This document shows, in pieces, positions 26,627 to 35,909 of a DNA stretch of 45,682 bases (position 1 is its first letter; each line of letters starts with the position of its first letter). Under the pieces are notes generated by a model that saw only the letters and a list, made by a program, of their open reading frames with translations, did not search any database and was not told where the DNA came from. The stretch is taken from NCBI RefSeq assembly GCF_003387475.1, contig NZ_QUNO01000039.1, positions 1-45,682 of the forward strand. The letters run 5' to 3'. Both the position numbers and the translations under genes were made by a program. This stretch comes from Kutzneria buriramensis (GTDB lineage Bacteria > Actinomycetota > Actinomycetes > Mycobacteriales > Pseudonocardiaceae).

Positions 26627-26830
26627 TCACGTCAGAGCTTTGACGCCATCCTGAGGACATCGTGATGATGACTCATTGGCCACCAGGGTAAACACACTTG
26701 TACGGGCCGCCCGGCGGATGGACGTCCCCTCCAGAGCAGGGAATGGAACGAATCCTGCATGGGCTGATTCCTGCGACATCAGGAGCATGACGAGGACGCC
26801 GTAGAACGACAGCAAACGCAGCGAGCGCAC
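26627..26830 (-). CDS. Small putative secreted protein, 67 aa
   Basis: GTG 26830 is preceded by GTAGGTAGGTAGC. The N-terminus looks like a signal peptide (MRSLRLLSFYGVLVMLLMSQ, then ESAHA-GF). The mature part is ~40 residues with one cysteine (SSSRCPQDG). No family recognised. The strong hairpin just downstream supports it as a real short gene, but codon evidence is thin. Confidence 0.5.
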   Translation of the reverse strand: MRSLRLLSFYGVLVMLLMSQESAHAGFVPFPALEGTSIRRAARTSVFTLVANESSSRCPQDGVKALT

Positions 26831-27201
26831 GCTACCTACCTACGGCGATCACCATCCACTTCCTCCAAATGGCAGTGCAGGCTCCTATATCCAGAATAGG
26901 ACATGCCGACAATCCCACCGAGCCGATCTCGCAAGGCCCGAAAGCTCGGGCTACTTCTCCACGCGTGGTCGCGACGTGCATATTTTCGCGACCACGCGCC
27001 ACGTGTCAGCCGGCGGCCATCGAGGTGCTCAACCGGCGACCCTCACCCAAACAGGGCGGATGCGTCGGGAAATTAACTCAAATTTCGAGCCACGGCGCAT
27101 CGCGCGCACAGACTACTGTCGGCCGCTCGCGACGTTCCCGGCAGCATCTCAGCCGCGATCGCTCTACATTTCGACGCTGCCGCTTGAACAGCCCTTAGCC
27201 G
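26831..27201. other. Gap
   Basis: No gene seen. The sequence is relatively AT-rich at its left end, consistent with a promoter for the minus-strand ORF at 26830. I see no clear hairpin after the stop of the gene ending at 27202. Confidence 0.35.
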
Positions 27202-27600
27202 TCAGTTGTAGTTGGTACCAACGTTGTCGCCGCATGACGGACAGTTGACCTGCACCTGGTGCCAAGCAGCGTTGCTCTTGCTGTCGATTTTGAACGGGAA
27301 AGATTTCCAGCTCGACGCGGGCGTGGGCGAGCTACCGAAAGCGACCACAAGGGTCGCCCCCTTCTGCCACCACCAGTTCTGAAGATAGTAACAGGTTCCG
27401 GCCGGCACGACGTTCGTAGGCGACTGCGTGTTATTGCCGGACTGGTTCGGCCCTGTGATCTGGAAATGGATCGTGCCAGCAGCGCTGCAGACATACACCT
27501 GCTCCGACGGAACGTCGGCATTGGCCAGTCCGGGTGCGGCGAGGCCGGCGGCTGCGGTCACCGCAACGGCCGCAATCACCTTGCTCAAGAAACGGAACAC
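27202..27600 (-). CDS. Small secreted protein, 132 aa
   Basis: GTG 27600 with CAGGTGG upstream starts a signal peptide (MFRFLSKVIAAVAVTAAAGL, then AAPGLANA-D). The mature part is ~105 residues with four cysteines (YVCSAAG, GTCYYLQ, NCPSCG; the last two as CxxC). Motifs: TIHFQITGPNQSGNN, YYLQNWWWQKGATLVVAF and HQVQVNCPSCGDN. The aromatic-rich beta pattern suggests a compact extracellular domain; no family recognised. The open frame continues upstream to 28446 through non-coding DNA, but the signal peptide fixes the start. Confidence 0.83.
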   Translation of the reverse strand: MFRFLSKVIAAVAVTAAAGLAAPGLANADVPSEQVYVCSAAGTIHFQITGPNQSGNNTQSPTNVVPAGTCYYLQNWWWQKGATLVVAFGSSPTPASSWKSFPFKIDSKSNAAWHQVQVNCPSCGDNVGTNYN

Positions 27601-27861
27601 GGAACACCACCTGTTCAACGGATGTTTGCTTCGGTGCGGCATGACACATGCCAATAGTTCCCACCTGCGCCCGTCGACCACCGCGAGAGTACGGTAGAAA
27701 CGCCGCCGCACGGACGAGACACTCCGCGATTCACAAATAATGCGAATTACTTCACACAGATGTCGACTGTGAGCTTCGCACTGTAGTCGGTCAAGACAAG
27801 CCCGACTGTCACCGCTCCGAACGGTAGGTCTCAAGGCCAGGACCAAGGTAGTCCCGACGAA

Positions 27862-28395
27862 CAGTGTGGATCCATCCGAAATTCGAGGAATCGTGACATT
27901 ACCGCACAACGTGGACCCGATTCCGCGTTCGTCGGCTACCCGGCAGCCACGGCACGTCAGTCGTCGGAGGCGCCTCGCGACCGTGCGTGGCATCGCCTGC
28001 CAATGGGCCCTTACCGTCCACGCGCCGCCATGGCGTATCCAAGCCGACTCGGAGGGCTGCGCGCTCTCCGAGACCGGGCCGCCGAGGCGGTACTGTCCAC
28101 CGCAGGCGTGGACAACCGCTGGCTGCTCGTAGCCGACGGCGTCGAGATCTCCGCCCAGCCGGCGCCGAGTCAAGGCAATCAGAATGGCCGCCGATATGCG
28201 CGAGTCACCCGCGGTGGCGATGGACATCGCCAACCTCGAACGATGTGCCCGCGGAGGTCTCCGACGTCGCCGGCCCCTGGCTGCCGGCGCGGCCGCTCGT
28301 GCCCAGCACGTAGCGGGCGTGCCGGCCTCCTGTGACGCCACTGCCCAGATGTTCCCGCCCCACCACGTGTACCACCCACAGCGAAGGACTGGCAC
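27862..28395 (+). pseudogene. Decayed FGGY-family kinase copy with its leader (copy B)
   Basis: 27862-27955 is the kinase leader again (ATCCATCCGAAATTCGAGGA, then CCGATTCCGCGTTCGTCGGC). It is fused by an internal deletion to the C-terminal part of the kinase. GTCGTCGGAGGC near 27960 matches the kinase VVGGSGACV codons; then come CCATGGCGTATCCAAGCC, GTCCACCG and NRWLL (kinase GCWLL), MRESPAVAMDIAN (kinase MRDSQEVAMDIAD) and CDATAQMFPPHHVYHP (kinase LDATALMFPPDQVFYP). Frameshifts make it non-coding. It lacks the same central C-domain segment as the copy at 34555, so both descend from an already short form. Confidence 0.8.
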
Positions 28396-29265
28396 AGGAC
28401 CGTTGACCGTTCGACGCAGCGGGATGCCTGCCGGTTCGTCGCGCACCTCGCCGGCGCCGCGGCAGCAGACGGCCTGCCCCAGGAGACTTCCCTTCGGGCA
28501 CTACACCCTCGCTGCCCCTGGGAGGGATCCCGCTCCTGAATGGCCCCAAGTTCGCACCCTGGGGACGACTGCTCACACCACGGCAAGCGGGTTGAGCCAC
28601 CTCCGGAAGAGATCATGAGGGACATCGACAACTTTTTATGTCGACCACCAACACTTCGTGGCAATAGTTCTCACCGAGGGCAAGCTCAGCAATAGACTTA
28701 CCGTCATTATTACTGCTACACAGAGGCCAACCCCCGCCATTGTTGATGAATACCACAAAGCACAGTTCCCGTCAAATTTCGGAACCATACTGCGATCTCG
28801 CGCAACCTGGACGTGCTCGTTCACGGATTAGCTCCTGAGGCGAGCTCCCGCTCCGGCGAACGACCACGACCCGAACCGGGAGCGCGCCAGCGACAGGGTG
28901 GGTGGGTGTGCCCTGACCCGGGATGCCCACAATCACCGGTCCGTCGACCCAGCGCGGCGTACTCCGCCGAAAATCCTCGTAGTTCAACGAAATCCGGCCG
29001 ATTGCACCAACCGGCGACCAAGACCGAATCCATCAGGCGACGTGAGCAACCCGATCCAGCCGTGGCGCATCGGCGATCGGTTCCTCCGTCGTCTCTACAG
29101 CCGGTCCGTGTACGGTCGTGCCAGATTTCAAGTGTCCGAAGGAGCACGACGTATGCTCGGACATCGTCCGCCCTCGACGGACACACGAGAAAAGTTCCCC
29201 AAATTTCGGATGCAGGACCTGACATTTCCGTGCTGGACTGCCATTCCGACCGGATCCGGAGAGGA
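28396..29265. other. Gap
   Basis: No gene recognised. An AT-richer island at about 28610-28800 contrasts with its surroundings. The last part is the leader of the Tat-exported protein at 29266. Confidence 0.35.
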
Positions 29266-30546
29266 ATGGGCGTGCCCACTCGCAGACAAGTCCTTCAGGC
29301 GGGAATCGCAATGGCCGCCATCATGGCACCCGGCGTTGCGGCGAGGGCGGTGACGGCGGACGACAGCGCTTACCGGTTCCTTGACCAGATGCTGGACGCC
29401 TACCCGGTCAACAACGGCCCTCGACTGCCTCAGAGCTACAGCGACCAGTCCGGCCTGCCCGCGGTCGCCTTCACCTACGACGCCGCCTTGGCACTGCTGG
29501 CCTACCTCGGCGACAGCCGTTTCACCGCGTTGCAGCGGGCCAGGACGATCGGCGATGCCCTGCTGTATGCCCAGGACCACGATCCCCAGTACCAAGACGG
29601 CCGGCTGCGGCAGGCGTACGTCGTCGACGGCTTCGTGCGATCGGACGGCGCGGTGAACATCGCCAGCAACTTCGGACTCACGGGTTCGGCCGGCGGCGAT
29701 CTGGCCTGGGCGGGTATCGGCCTGTTGGCGTTGCACCGTGCGACCGGCGACGCCCGCTACCTCGCCGGCGCCGGGCGGATCGGGCAATGGGTGGTCCAGA
29801 ACTGCCGCTCCGGCAACGGGTTCCTGTTCGGCGTGGACGCGGGCGGAACGCATCTCCAGAACAGCGCCACGGAGCACAACATCGACCTGACTGTGTTGTT
29901 CGGCGGACTTGCCGCAAGGACCGGCGACAACGACTGGCTGGCACAGCGTGAACACGCACTGACAATGGTGCGGCGCATGTGGAACCCCGGCGCCGGCCAC
30001 TTCTACACCGGCACCACCGACGGCACCACGATCAACCGATCGGTGATCCCCGAGGACATCCAGACCTGGAGTTGGCTCGCCCTCAGGGATTCCCGTTACG
30101 CCAGGGCCATCGGCTGGGCCACCAGCCAGCTCACCGTCACCGACCGGGCCGGCGGCGTCAACTCGGAGCTCACCGACGGACGGTCGGTCACCGGGCTCAC
30201 TTTCAGTTCGGCCAGCCTCGCGGCGGACCCCGCCCGGCCCATCGGCGCCAACCTGCCGCTGCCCGCACCGAACGGTGTGTGGTGTGAAGGCACCGCACAC
30301 GCCGTGTGCGCTCTCCAACAACACGGCGCCCGCGAGCAAGCGGCGGCTCTGTTGGGTGGCTTGGCAACCGTACGGTCGCAGTTGGGCGCGGGTCAGACCG
30401 TCGGGGGTCGACCGCTGAGCGGCGGGCTCGTGGCCGCAACGAGTCCGATCGACACCGGCTTCGGATACGGCTACTACTCGCACCAGCATGTCGGCGCCAC
30501 TGCATGGTTTCTGTTCGCAGCGGCGAACAGAAACCCCTTCTGCTGA
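29266..30546 (+). CDS. Tat-exported glycosidase-like protein with predicted alpha/alpha barrel
   Basis: 426 residues; ATG 29266 lies right after CGGAGAGGA. Twin-arginine signal TRRQVLQAGIAMAAIMAPGV (residues 5-24). The mature protein is helical with repeated toroid-type patterns: TYDAALALLAYLGDSRFTAL, GGDLAWAGIGLLALHRATGD, TEHNIDLTVLFGGLAARTGD, TWSWLALRDSRYARAIGWAT and NGVWCEGTAHAVCALQQHG. This organisation is typical of six-hairpin glycosidases and related secreted 'Tat pathway signal' proteins. Acidic residues in TYDAA, TEHNIDL and WCEGTAH are candidate active-site positions. Substrate unknown. A terminator-like hairpin lies inside the last codons. Confidence 0.82.
   Translation: MGVPTRRQVLQAGIAMAAIMAPGVAARAVTADDSAYRFLDQMLDAYPVNNGPRLPQSYSDQSGLPAVAFTYDAALALLAYLGDSRFTALQRARTIGDALLYAQDHDPQYQDGRLRQAYVVDGFVRSDGAVNIASNFGLTGSAGGDLAWAGIGLLALHRATGDARYLAGAGRIGQWVVQNCRSGNGFLFGVDAGGTHLQNSATEHNIDLTVLFGGLAARTGDNDWLAQREHALTMVRRMWNPGAGHFYTGTTDGTTINRSVIPEDIQTWSWLALRDSRYARAIGWATSQLTVTDRAGGVNSELTDGRSVTGLTFSSASLAADPARPIGANLPLPAPNGVWCEGTAHAVCALQQHGAREQAAALLGGLATVRSQLGAGQTVGGRPLSGGLVAATSPIDTGFGYGYYSHQHVGATAWFLFAAANRNPFC
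30506..30535 (+). terminator. Hairpin within the 3' coding end of the glycosidase-like gene
   Basis: Perfect 13-bp stem: GGTTTCTGTTCGC (30506-30518) pairs with GCGAACAGAAACC (30523-30535) around AGCG. It lies in the last 14 codons, ending 8 bases before the TGA (30544-30546), and encodes WFLFAAANRNP. Confidence 0.6.
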
Positions 30547-30649
30547 CGGTCATCCAGGCTGCGACGCGCTTTTCCTGTCCGATCCTCGCCAGGGCACTGG
30601 CCACGAGACCGGCGATGGCCCGACAACTTCTTGAAAGTTTGAAAGCTGC

Positions 30650-31159
30650 TTGGAGCTGGCCAGCGCCGTCGGAGGATTCATCGCATACCCCAACGACGTC
30701 GATCTCGACGATCCCTCGGTGTCGGCATTCGACGTGTTGCGGCGCATCAACGACGGGGTGGACCGGCTACCGACCGGTCTGCTGGCCGGCGTGCACCTCA
30801 ACGGGGGCGGCATGCACACCGCCGCGTTGCATTGCGGCGATGCGGCCAGGGTCGTCGCAGGTTTCCTCAAACTGGACGACCCGAGCGTGGTGTTCCTGGC
30901 CGAACGGCTCGTCACGGCCGCCGTGCCAGGGCTGACCATCGAGAGCACCGACGGCCGCGCCGGGCTGACCGGCCGGTCCGACGGGTCCGTCGACCTGGTC
31001 GTGCTTGACGCCTTCGAGTCCGGGCAGATGCTCACAGCGTTCGTGACCGTGGAGTTCGTCCTGGATGTGCCCGGGTGCTGGGCGGGCCGCGCACGTACAT
31101 CGCTAAGCTGGTGGACGATCCCGGTACTACATTTCGAGATCTTGGACCGGATCGACTGA
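30650..31159 (+). pseudogene. Spermidine-synthase-like (methyltransferase fold) remnant
   Basis: The frame carries NDVDLDDPSVSAFDVLRRIN, AGVHLNGGGMHTAALHC, ERLVTAAVPGLTIESTDGRA and SVDLVVLDAFESGQMLTAF. This is the order seen in spermidine-synthase-like proteins: DLDDP...VRR, LHLGGGALTLPRY, DGRA and DLVV-DAF...HLTTVEF. The glycine motif is degraded (NGGG), the N-terminus is missing and the C-terminus breaks down after VEFVLDVPG. Probably non-functional. Confidence 0.6.
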
Positions 31160-31177
31160 CGCCGCGTGGGGATCGGC

Positions 31178-32515
31178 ATGGCCGAGGCTGTGACGGTGCA
31201 GGACGTCGCCAGTTGGGACGCCGACCTCCACACCCCCACCGACGGCTTGGGGTGGACGGTCAACCACCCCGAGCCGAGGGTGATGTTCGGGTTGATGATG
31301 CGGGCGCCTTTGGCCGATGTGCCGAAGAAGAACTCCTGGGGCTAGCAGAGCACGCCGGACTGGCCACGCCACGCCCGTTCGAGCACCGGCTGGATGGCGC
31401 GGTGTGGGACGCCGAGCGGCTGAGGGACCAGGTCCAGGACTAGGTGGTGGCGGGCCTGGGCTCGGTCGACGCCGCGGTGGTCGCCGATGACACCCAGGCG
31501 ATCAAGAAGGGCGACAAGAGGTCGGGGTGGCGCCGCAGCACTGCGGGGTGACCGGACAGGTGGAGGACTGCCTGGTCATGCCGATGCTGATCTACGCCAC
31601 CGAGGCCGGGCACGCGTTCGTCGACCGGAGCTCTACCTGCCCGGCCGTCTGGACCACGGATCCGGCCCGCCGCCGGGCCGCCGGGATGCCCGCGGACCGC
31701 GATTTCGCGACGAAACCCCAACTGGTGCAACAGATACTGGAGCGGGTGCTCGCGGCGAACGTGGTGTTCGCCTGGTTCGCCGCCGATGCCGGCCACGGCC
31801 GTGGCCCGGGAGCTGCACGTTCTGCCATGACCACGTCATCCCCCTGTGTGCTGGCGGTGCCGGTGGAGCTGCCGTTGCTCGACGCGCGGGGACAGGCGTC
31901 GTGCTGTAAGGACATTCTGACCGGCCGCGTCCTCAGGTGGGAACGTCGCGCGGTCGGTGGGGGCGGTACGGGCCATTGGTTGTATGACTGGGCGACGCAC
32001 GCGGTGACGGTGAAAGAGCAGCCGCCGACCGAGGGACACGGCCACGCCCTGTTGATCCGTCGATCCTAGGACGGGAAGACCCGCAAGGGGCGGCCGGCGT
32101 CCTGTGACATCGAGTACTTACTGGTGCACGCGCCGGTGGTCACGGCGACGATCCGAGCGGCCGGGCTGCGGTGGACAATCGAGGAGGACGCCAAGACCGG
32201 CAAGGAACAGCTCGGGATGGACCAGTATCAGGTTCGGACGTGGGTGAGGTGGCAGCGGCACACGGCGATGTGCATGCTGGCGCAGGCCTTCCTCGCGTTC
32301 ACCCGAGCGGGGCAGGGACAAGAGGCGACGTGCCAGCCGAGCAAGGTGGTCTGCTGAGGTCGGCTCTGCTGTCGTTGCCGACCGCGGCGATCCGTGGGCT
32401 GCTCGCCGCGACCGTCCTGGGTCGTGTCGTCGACGCGGCGACCCGCTCACACATGAACGCGGAAGTTAGTACCAGTAACGGAGGCTATGGAAGGAACGAG
32501 CTGGACCTCGACTGA
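31178..32515 (+). pseudogene. IS701-family transposase remnant
   Basis: Broken frames in order match IS701-type DDE transposases. Near 31320: KKNSWG then stop. Near 31450: VVADDTQAIKKGDKRSGW (first catalytic region). Near 31590-31720: IYATEAGHAFVDR, ADRDFATKPQLV and VVFAWFAADAGHG. Near 31980-32060: TGHWLYDWATHAVTVKEQPP. Near 32170: LRWTIEEDAKTGKEQLGMDQ, then YQVRTWVRWQRHTAMCMLAQ, the conserved WxIEE...LGLDxYxVRxWxxWxRH block. Several stops and frameshifts make it inactive. Confidence 0.85.
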
Positions 32516-32780
32516 CGTCTGGGGCCGTCCGGGTCTCGATGTTCGTCAACGCGACCGAACGACTTTCTGACCCGGGACGTCGTTCGTCGTTCCATACCGG
32601 GCATTCTAGCGCGTATTCCCACGTCGCCGGGGTCCGGGTGTTCCAGTAGAACAACGCCCGGTCACCGAACTCTAGTCGCAGGCGACGGGTCACCGGAAGC
32701 AGGTTCAGTAAGACGCGAAATATTTTCCGCTTCCGCCTGAAAAACGCTAGCGGGCGGCGACCGGTTGGCATAATAATGCC

Positions 32781-33059
32781 ATGAAGAAGACGACAGCGGC
32801 CGCCCTCCTCGGGCTGACCTTGCTCACCACCGGCGCCTTGGGTGTTGGGATCGCCGATGCCAGGCCAGCGCCTATCCCGAGAGTGACGGTGACTGACACG
32901 GAATCGAACTCGGAGTCGCTGAAACCTCGGCTGAACTCCGACCTGATCAGCGCATGTCTATACAAGAATTATTCCAGTGTCACCAACATTTCCTATGGTG
33001 TGACCACAATTGTTCCGGGTGGATATTCGGCTTCTGCCACCGGTATCTGCATAAACTGA
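32781..33059 (+). CDS. Small secreted protein, 92 aa, possibly leaderless mRNA
   Basis: Signal peptide MKKTTAAALLGLTLLTTGAL, then GVGIADARP; mature ~65 residues with two cysteines (SACLYKN and TGICIN at the C-terminus). No family recognised. There is no Shine-Dalgarno sequence: ATG 32781 is immediately preceded by the small inverted repeat GGCAT-AATA-ATGCC (32767-32780), and a CATAAT/TAATAA -10-like box ends about 7 bases before the ATG. The mRNA may therefore start at the ATG. Confidence 0.8.
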   Translation: MKKTTAAALLGLTLLTTGALGVGIADARPAPIPRVTVTDTESNSESLKPRLNSDLISACLYKNYSSVTNISYGVTTIVPGGYSASATGICIN

Positions 33060-33254
33060 GTGCGGAGATCCGTGTTGTGCAAAGAAGGCGGAAGTCAACC
33101 TGATCCACCAGGCGATGCTCGCTATTGGGGTCACCGACCCCTGATCACCGTAGTGCAGTACGACGAGGTCGCGAAGCAACACCGATCCCGGGCGCGGTCG
33201 GGCTCTCGACACCCGCTAGTTCTGCTTGCTTCTGAAGCACGGCAACTTCAAGAT

Positions 33255-33670
33255 CATGAGGTTCGTCCGAGGATCGTGAGAGGCCTGGTCATGTAGCGGC
33301 CGGCCCATCGGGTGGCTTCGGTGATGTCGAGACGCCCGGCCAGACAGAACGCGCCGTAGGCGAGGTTGCGCAGGGTGGCCTGACACGAGGCTGGAGCGGG
33401 TGCGGGCGGAGGAGTGGTCCTCGCGCCAGAGGGTGTCGCGGATCCGTGCAGGACCTCGACAGCCCAGAGACCTTGGACGTGCTGGGCGAGCACGGCGCCC
33501 TCAGCGTGGCTGGTGACGCCGAGTTGTGCGACGGCGGAGATGGGGTGCCGTCCAGACCGGTGACGTACCGCTCGATCACGCTGACGCTGGACCGGAACCA
33601 CCGCATCAGTGGCGACCTGGCGAGGGCGCTGTCGCAGGCGTGGCGCTGCCAGATGCCCTGATGGCACCGT
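33255..33670 (-). pseudogene. ISAs1-family transposase C-terminal fragment
   Basis: The minus strand encodes LAQHVQGLWAVEVLHGSAT, QATLRNLAYGAFCLAGRLDI and TEATRWAGRYMTRPLTILG, matching the C-terminal RGHW-VE-LHW...LRNLA...RPLTLLG segment of ISAs1 transposases. The upstream part (SVIERYVTGL) is in another frame. No catalytic core remains. Confidence 0.8.
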
Positions 33671-34214
33671 ACGTCGCCAGATGACCGACCAGGACGCCGC
33701 TGCCCTACTTGGTCAGATGACGGCGCCGCGTCGGAGCGACCATCGTCGTTGCCGATCCCGCATCCGTCAGTGAGACGCTGATCGGCGCATGCGGCTCGGC
33801 CACGACAGAACAACTAGGGTGCCCTGTTCGTACTTCTGCCGCCGGATCAGCGGCTGACGATGGCATCCCGGGTACCGGACATCGCCGCCGCGCAGGTCGA
33901 GGTGTTGCTGAGCCCGATGCCGGCAGTTCGGGCCGAGATGGTGGCGGGGCTGATCCGCACCTGTGCCCGCGCGGTCGACACCTCGTCGGATCTTGTCGTC
34001 GCGCGGGCCTGCGTCGAGGCGGTGCGAGTTGCCGCCGAACACGACGGAGGAGCCTCTCTAGCTGTGCCCGCGACCTGCTCTGTGACCAGGTCGACAATGC
34101 CCTTCTGCTGGACGACACGGCATGGACTGAGCTCAAGCGCGGCTTAAGGCGGTTCGGTCTGTTCCGCTGAGCGCGGCACCTTGTTCACGGCGATGGCCGA
34201 ATACACGCCCGAGG
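33671..34214 (+). other. Region with an unassigned open frame
   Basis: From about 33838 the plus strand is open through LPPDQRLTMASRVPDIAAAQ and PAVRAEMVAGLIRTCARAVD, then VVARACVEAVRVAAEH, before degenerating near 34070. It looks like coding sequence of an alanine-rich helical protein with a later frameshift, but I recognise no family and see no ribosome binding site. Confidence 0.3.
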
Positions 34215-34567
34215 AACTGCTGATAGGTGGTCCGCCGTGGACCCGCATGGTGGTTGTAGCACCGATTCGAATGGTCACCGAGGGCCCGATTACGCCGAAC
34301 GTTTCGACAGCCTCGCCGACGCCCAGGAGTTCTGCCAGCGGATCGTCAGCTGGAACAACACCGGGCACTACCACTGCGGTATCGGCTGCCGCCATCCATC
34401 GGTGTCCGCTATGGACGAGCCAGTGCGGCCCGTGCCGGGCGCACGAGGTCCTGACCGCCTCCTACGCCCGCAACCTCGAGCGCTTCGTCCGCAAGCACCC
34501 CGAACCACCCGCGCTACCCACCACCGTCCGGTTCAACCAACCAAACAACCTGCATCAAGAATCTTGA
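34215..34567 (+). pseudogene. IS3-family transposase C-terminal remnant
   Basis: Frame 1 gives YAERFDSLADAQEFCQRIVS, then WNNTGHYHCGIGCRHPSV. After a frameshift come HEVLTASYARNLERFVRKHP and EPPALPTTVRFNQP. This is the end of IS3 OrfB proteins (F..L..AQ.F...WYN..H.HSGIG...P, then A...NPERFV...P..P..P). The catalytic domain is mostly missing. Confidence 0.82.
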
Positions 34568-35712
34568 CACGCACCGGTGCGCGGATAGAACACCTGGTCG
34601 GGCGGGAACATCAGCGCGGTGGCGTCAAGGGAGGGCAGTACTCCCACCGTGTACCAACCAAGGACAGCAGCACCGACGGCCACCGGTTCATCGACAGCGG
34701 ACATCTCTACCGGCACACCTTGCGAATCAGCGATGTCCATGGCCACCTCCTGCGAGTCCCGCATGCCGGCGGCCACCCTGATCACTCCGACACCGATGCC
34801 GGCGGCCCGAAGGTCGGCCACGTCCCGGCCGGCGAGAAGCCAGCAGCCGCCGACCCCCACGGTGGACGGCACCGACTCGGCTGGACCGTCTCCCAGGGCG
34901 CACAGCACGCCCAGCAGGCTCGGATGCACCATGGCAGCGTCCGGCCGGTGCAATCCCATGGTGAGCGGCGCCACGCAGGCTCCGGAGCCGCCGACGACGA
35001 CCGCCGTGCTGCGGTCCAGACCGGCGAGTTCGGCGGCCTCCTCGGTGATCGGGAAGCTCTGCTCGGAGCGCATCAGCGGCGGCAGTTGGTCCGGCCGGAG
35101 CCCGAGCGGCGACAACGCTGCGGTCGACCAGCCCATCGACTTACGGTCGAGCAGGCCCATAGCGGACGCGCCGGAAAGATCGGCGACCAGTCGACCGTAG
35201 AACCGGGACGCCACGAAGTCCTTGAGTCCACACCAGGACGCGTGTCGGAGAGCGTTGTCGTGCGAGATGAACCACGCGATTCTCGCCGCCGTCGACCCTC
35301 CGTGCACGGGAAAGCCGGTGGAACGCGTGATCTCGCCACCAGCCACAGCATCGATGAGCCACGCCCATGACTCGACCGACATGCCAGCGCCGCTGATGGA
35401 CGGCGTCATCGCCATGGTCGCCTCGTCGACGGCGATGATCGCGTCTTCGTTCGACGCGCCGAACGCCAGACAGCTCACGTGACGGCCGCGGGCCGCGCAT
35501 GCCAACGCGATCTGACGGACGGCAGTGAAGGCCGTGTCCACCACCGAGTCCGGGTCCACCAGCCCGGCGACACCGCCGGTGGCGTCGAACGAGTAGCGCA
35601 GGCACGTAGTGTCCAGCACCTCGCAGTCCTCGGTGACGGAGACGACAGCGATATGATCAGAGCCTATGTCGACCCCAATCGCGGCGCTGTCGGGCCGATC
35701 GTTCCACCACAC
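34555..35712 (-). CDS. Short FGGY-family carbohydrate kinase-like protein
   Basis: 385 residues from GTG 35712. The FGGY N-domain is clear: AAIGVDIGSDHIAVVSV (phosphate-binding strand-turn), FGASNEDAIIAVDE, GFPVHGGSTAARIAWF and LKDFVASRFYGRLVADLSGA. The C-domain starts TAVVVGGSGACVAPLTMGLH but jumps from GVGGCWLLAG to GVGVIRVAAGMRDS, then VPVEMSAVDEPVAVGAAVLG. About 100-120 residues expected between (the ...PYLAGERSP... region) are missing, so it is shorter than the usual 480-500 and may not bind ATP normally. Resembles gluconokinase/xylulokinase-like members; substrate unknown. Its leader (35727-35830) and parts of its coding sequence recur at 1433 and 27862. Confidence 0.78.
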   Translation of the reverse strand: MWWNDRPDSAAIGVDIGSDHIAVVSVTEDCEVLDTTCLRYSFDATGGVAGLVDPDSVVDTAFTAVRQIALACAARGRHVSCLAFGASNEDAIIAVDEATMAMTPSISGAGMSVESWAWLIDAVAGGEITRSTGFPVHGGSTAARIAWFISHDNALRHASWCGLKDFVASRFYGRLVADLSGASAMGLLDRKSMGWSTAALSPLGLRPDQLPPLMRSEQSFPITEEAAELAGLDRSTAVVVGGSGACVAPLTMGLHRPDAAMVHPSLLGVLCALGDGPAESVPSTVGVGGCWLLAGRDVADLRAAGIGVGVIRVAAGMRDSQEVAMDIADSQGVPVEMSAVDEPVAVGAAVLGWYTVGVLPSLDATALMFPPDQVFYPRTGACQDS

Positions 35713-35726
35713 CCCACTACCATGGC

Positions 35727-35830
35727 TTGACGACAGGCTCGCGGGTAGCCGATGAACGCGGAATCGAATCCGCATTGTTCATAGCTGGGAACGAAGTTCC
35801 TCGTACTTCGGATGGATCGTCGCGCCCATG
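35727..35830 (-). repeat. Kinase leader repeat (copy C)
   Basis: Read on the minus strand it contains GATCCATCCGAAGTACGAGG, then GCGGATTCGATTCCGCGTTC, then ATCGGCTACCCG, matching 1433-1512 and 27862-27955. In those copies a CGAGGAATCG/CGATTCCGCG near-inverted repeat (9 of 10) brackets the centre, so the leader may fold. It ends ~15 bases before the kinase GTG, consistent with a promoter/5'-UTR that was copied with the gene. Confidence 0.75.
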
Positions 35831-35909
35831 CGCACTTACGGTCGGCCCGCCCCGTTTCGATCACAGACGTGGCCTCGCCCAGCCCCCCGATTCACCGAAA
35901 GGCCCGCTC

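Noticed and set aside
29128-30489. Minus-strand open frame of 453 codons
   Set aside because: Antisense to the Tat-exported glycosidase-like gene; no family features.
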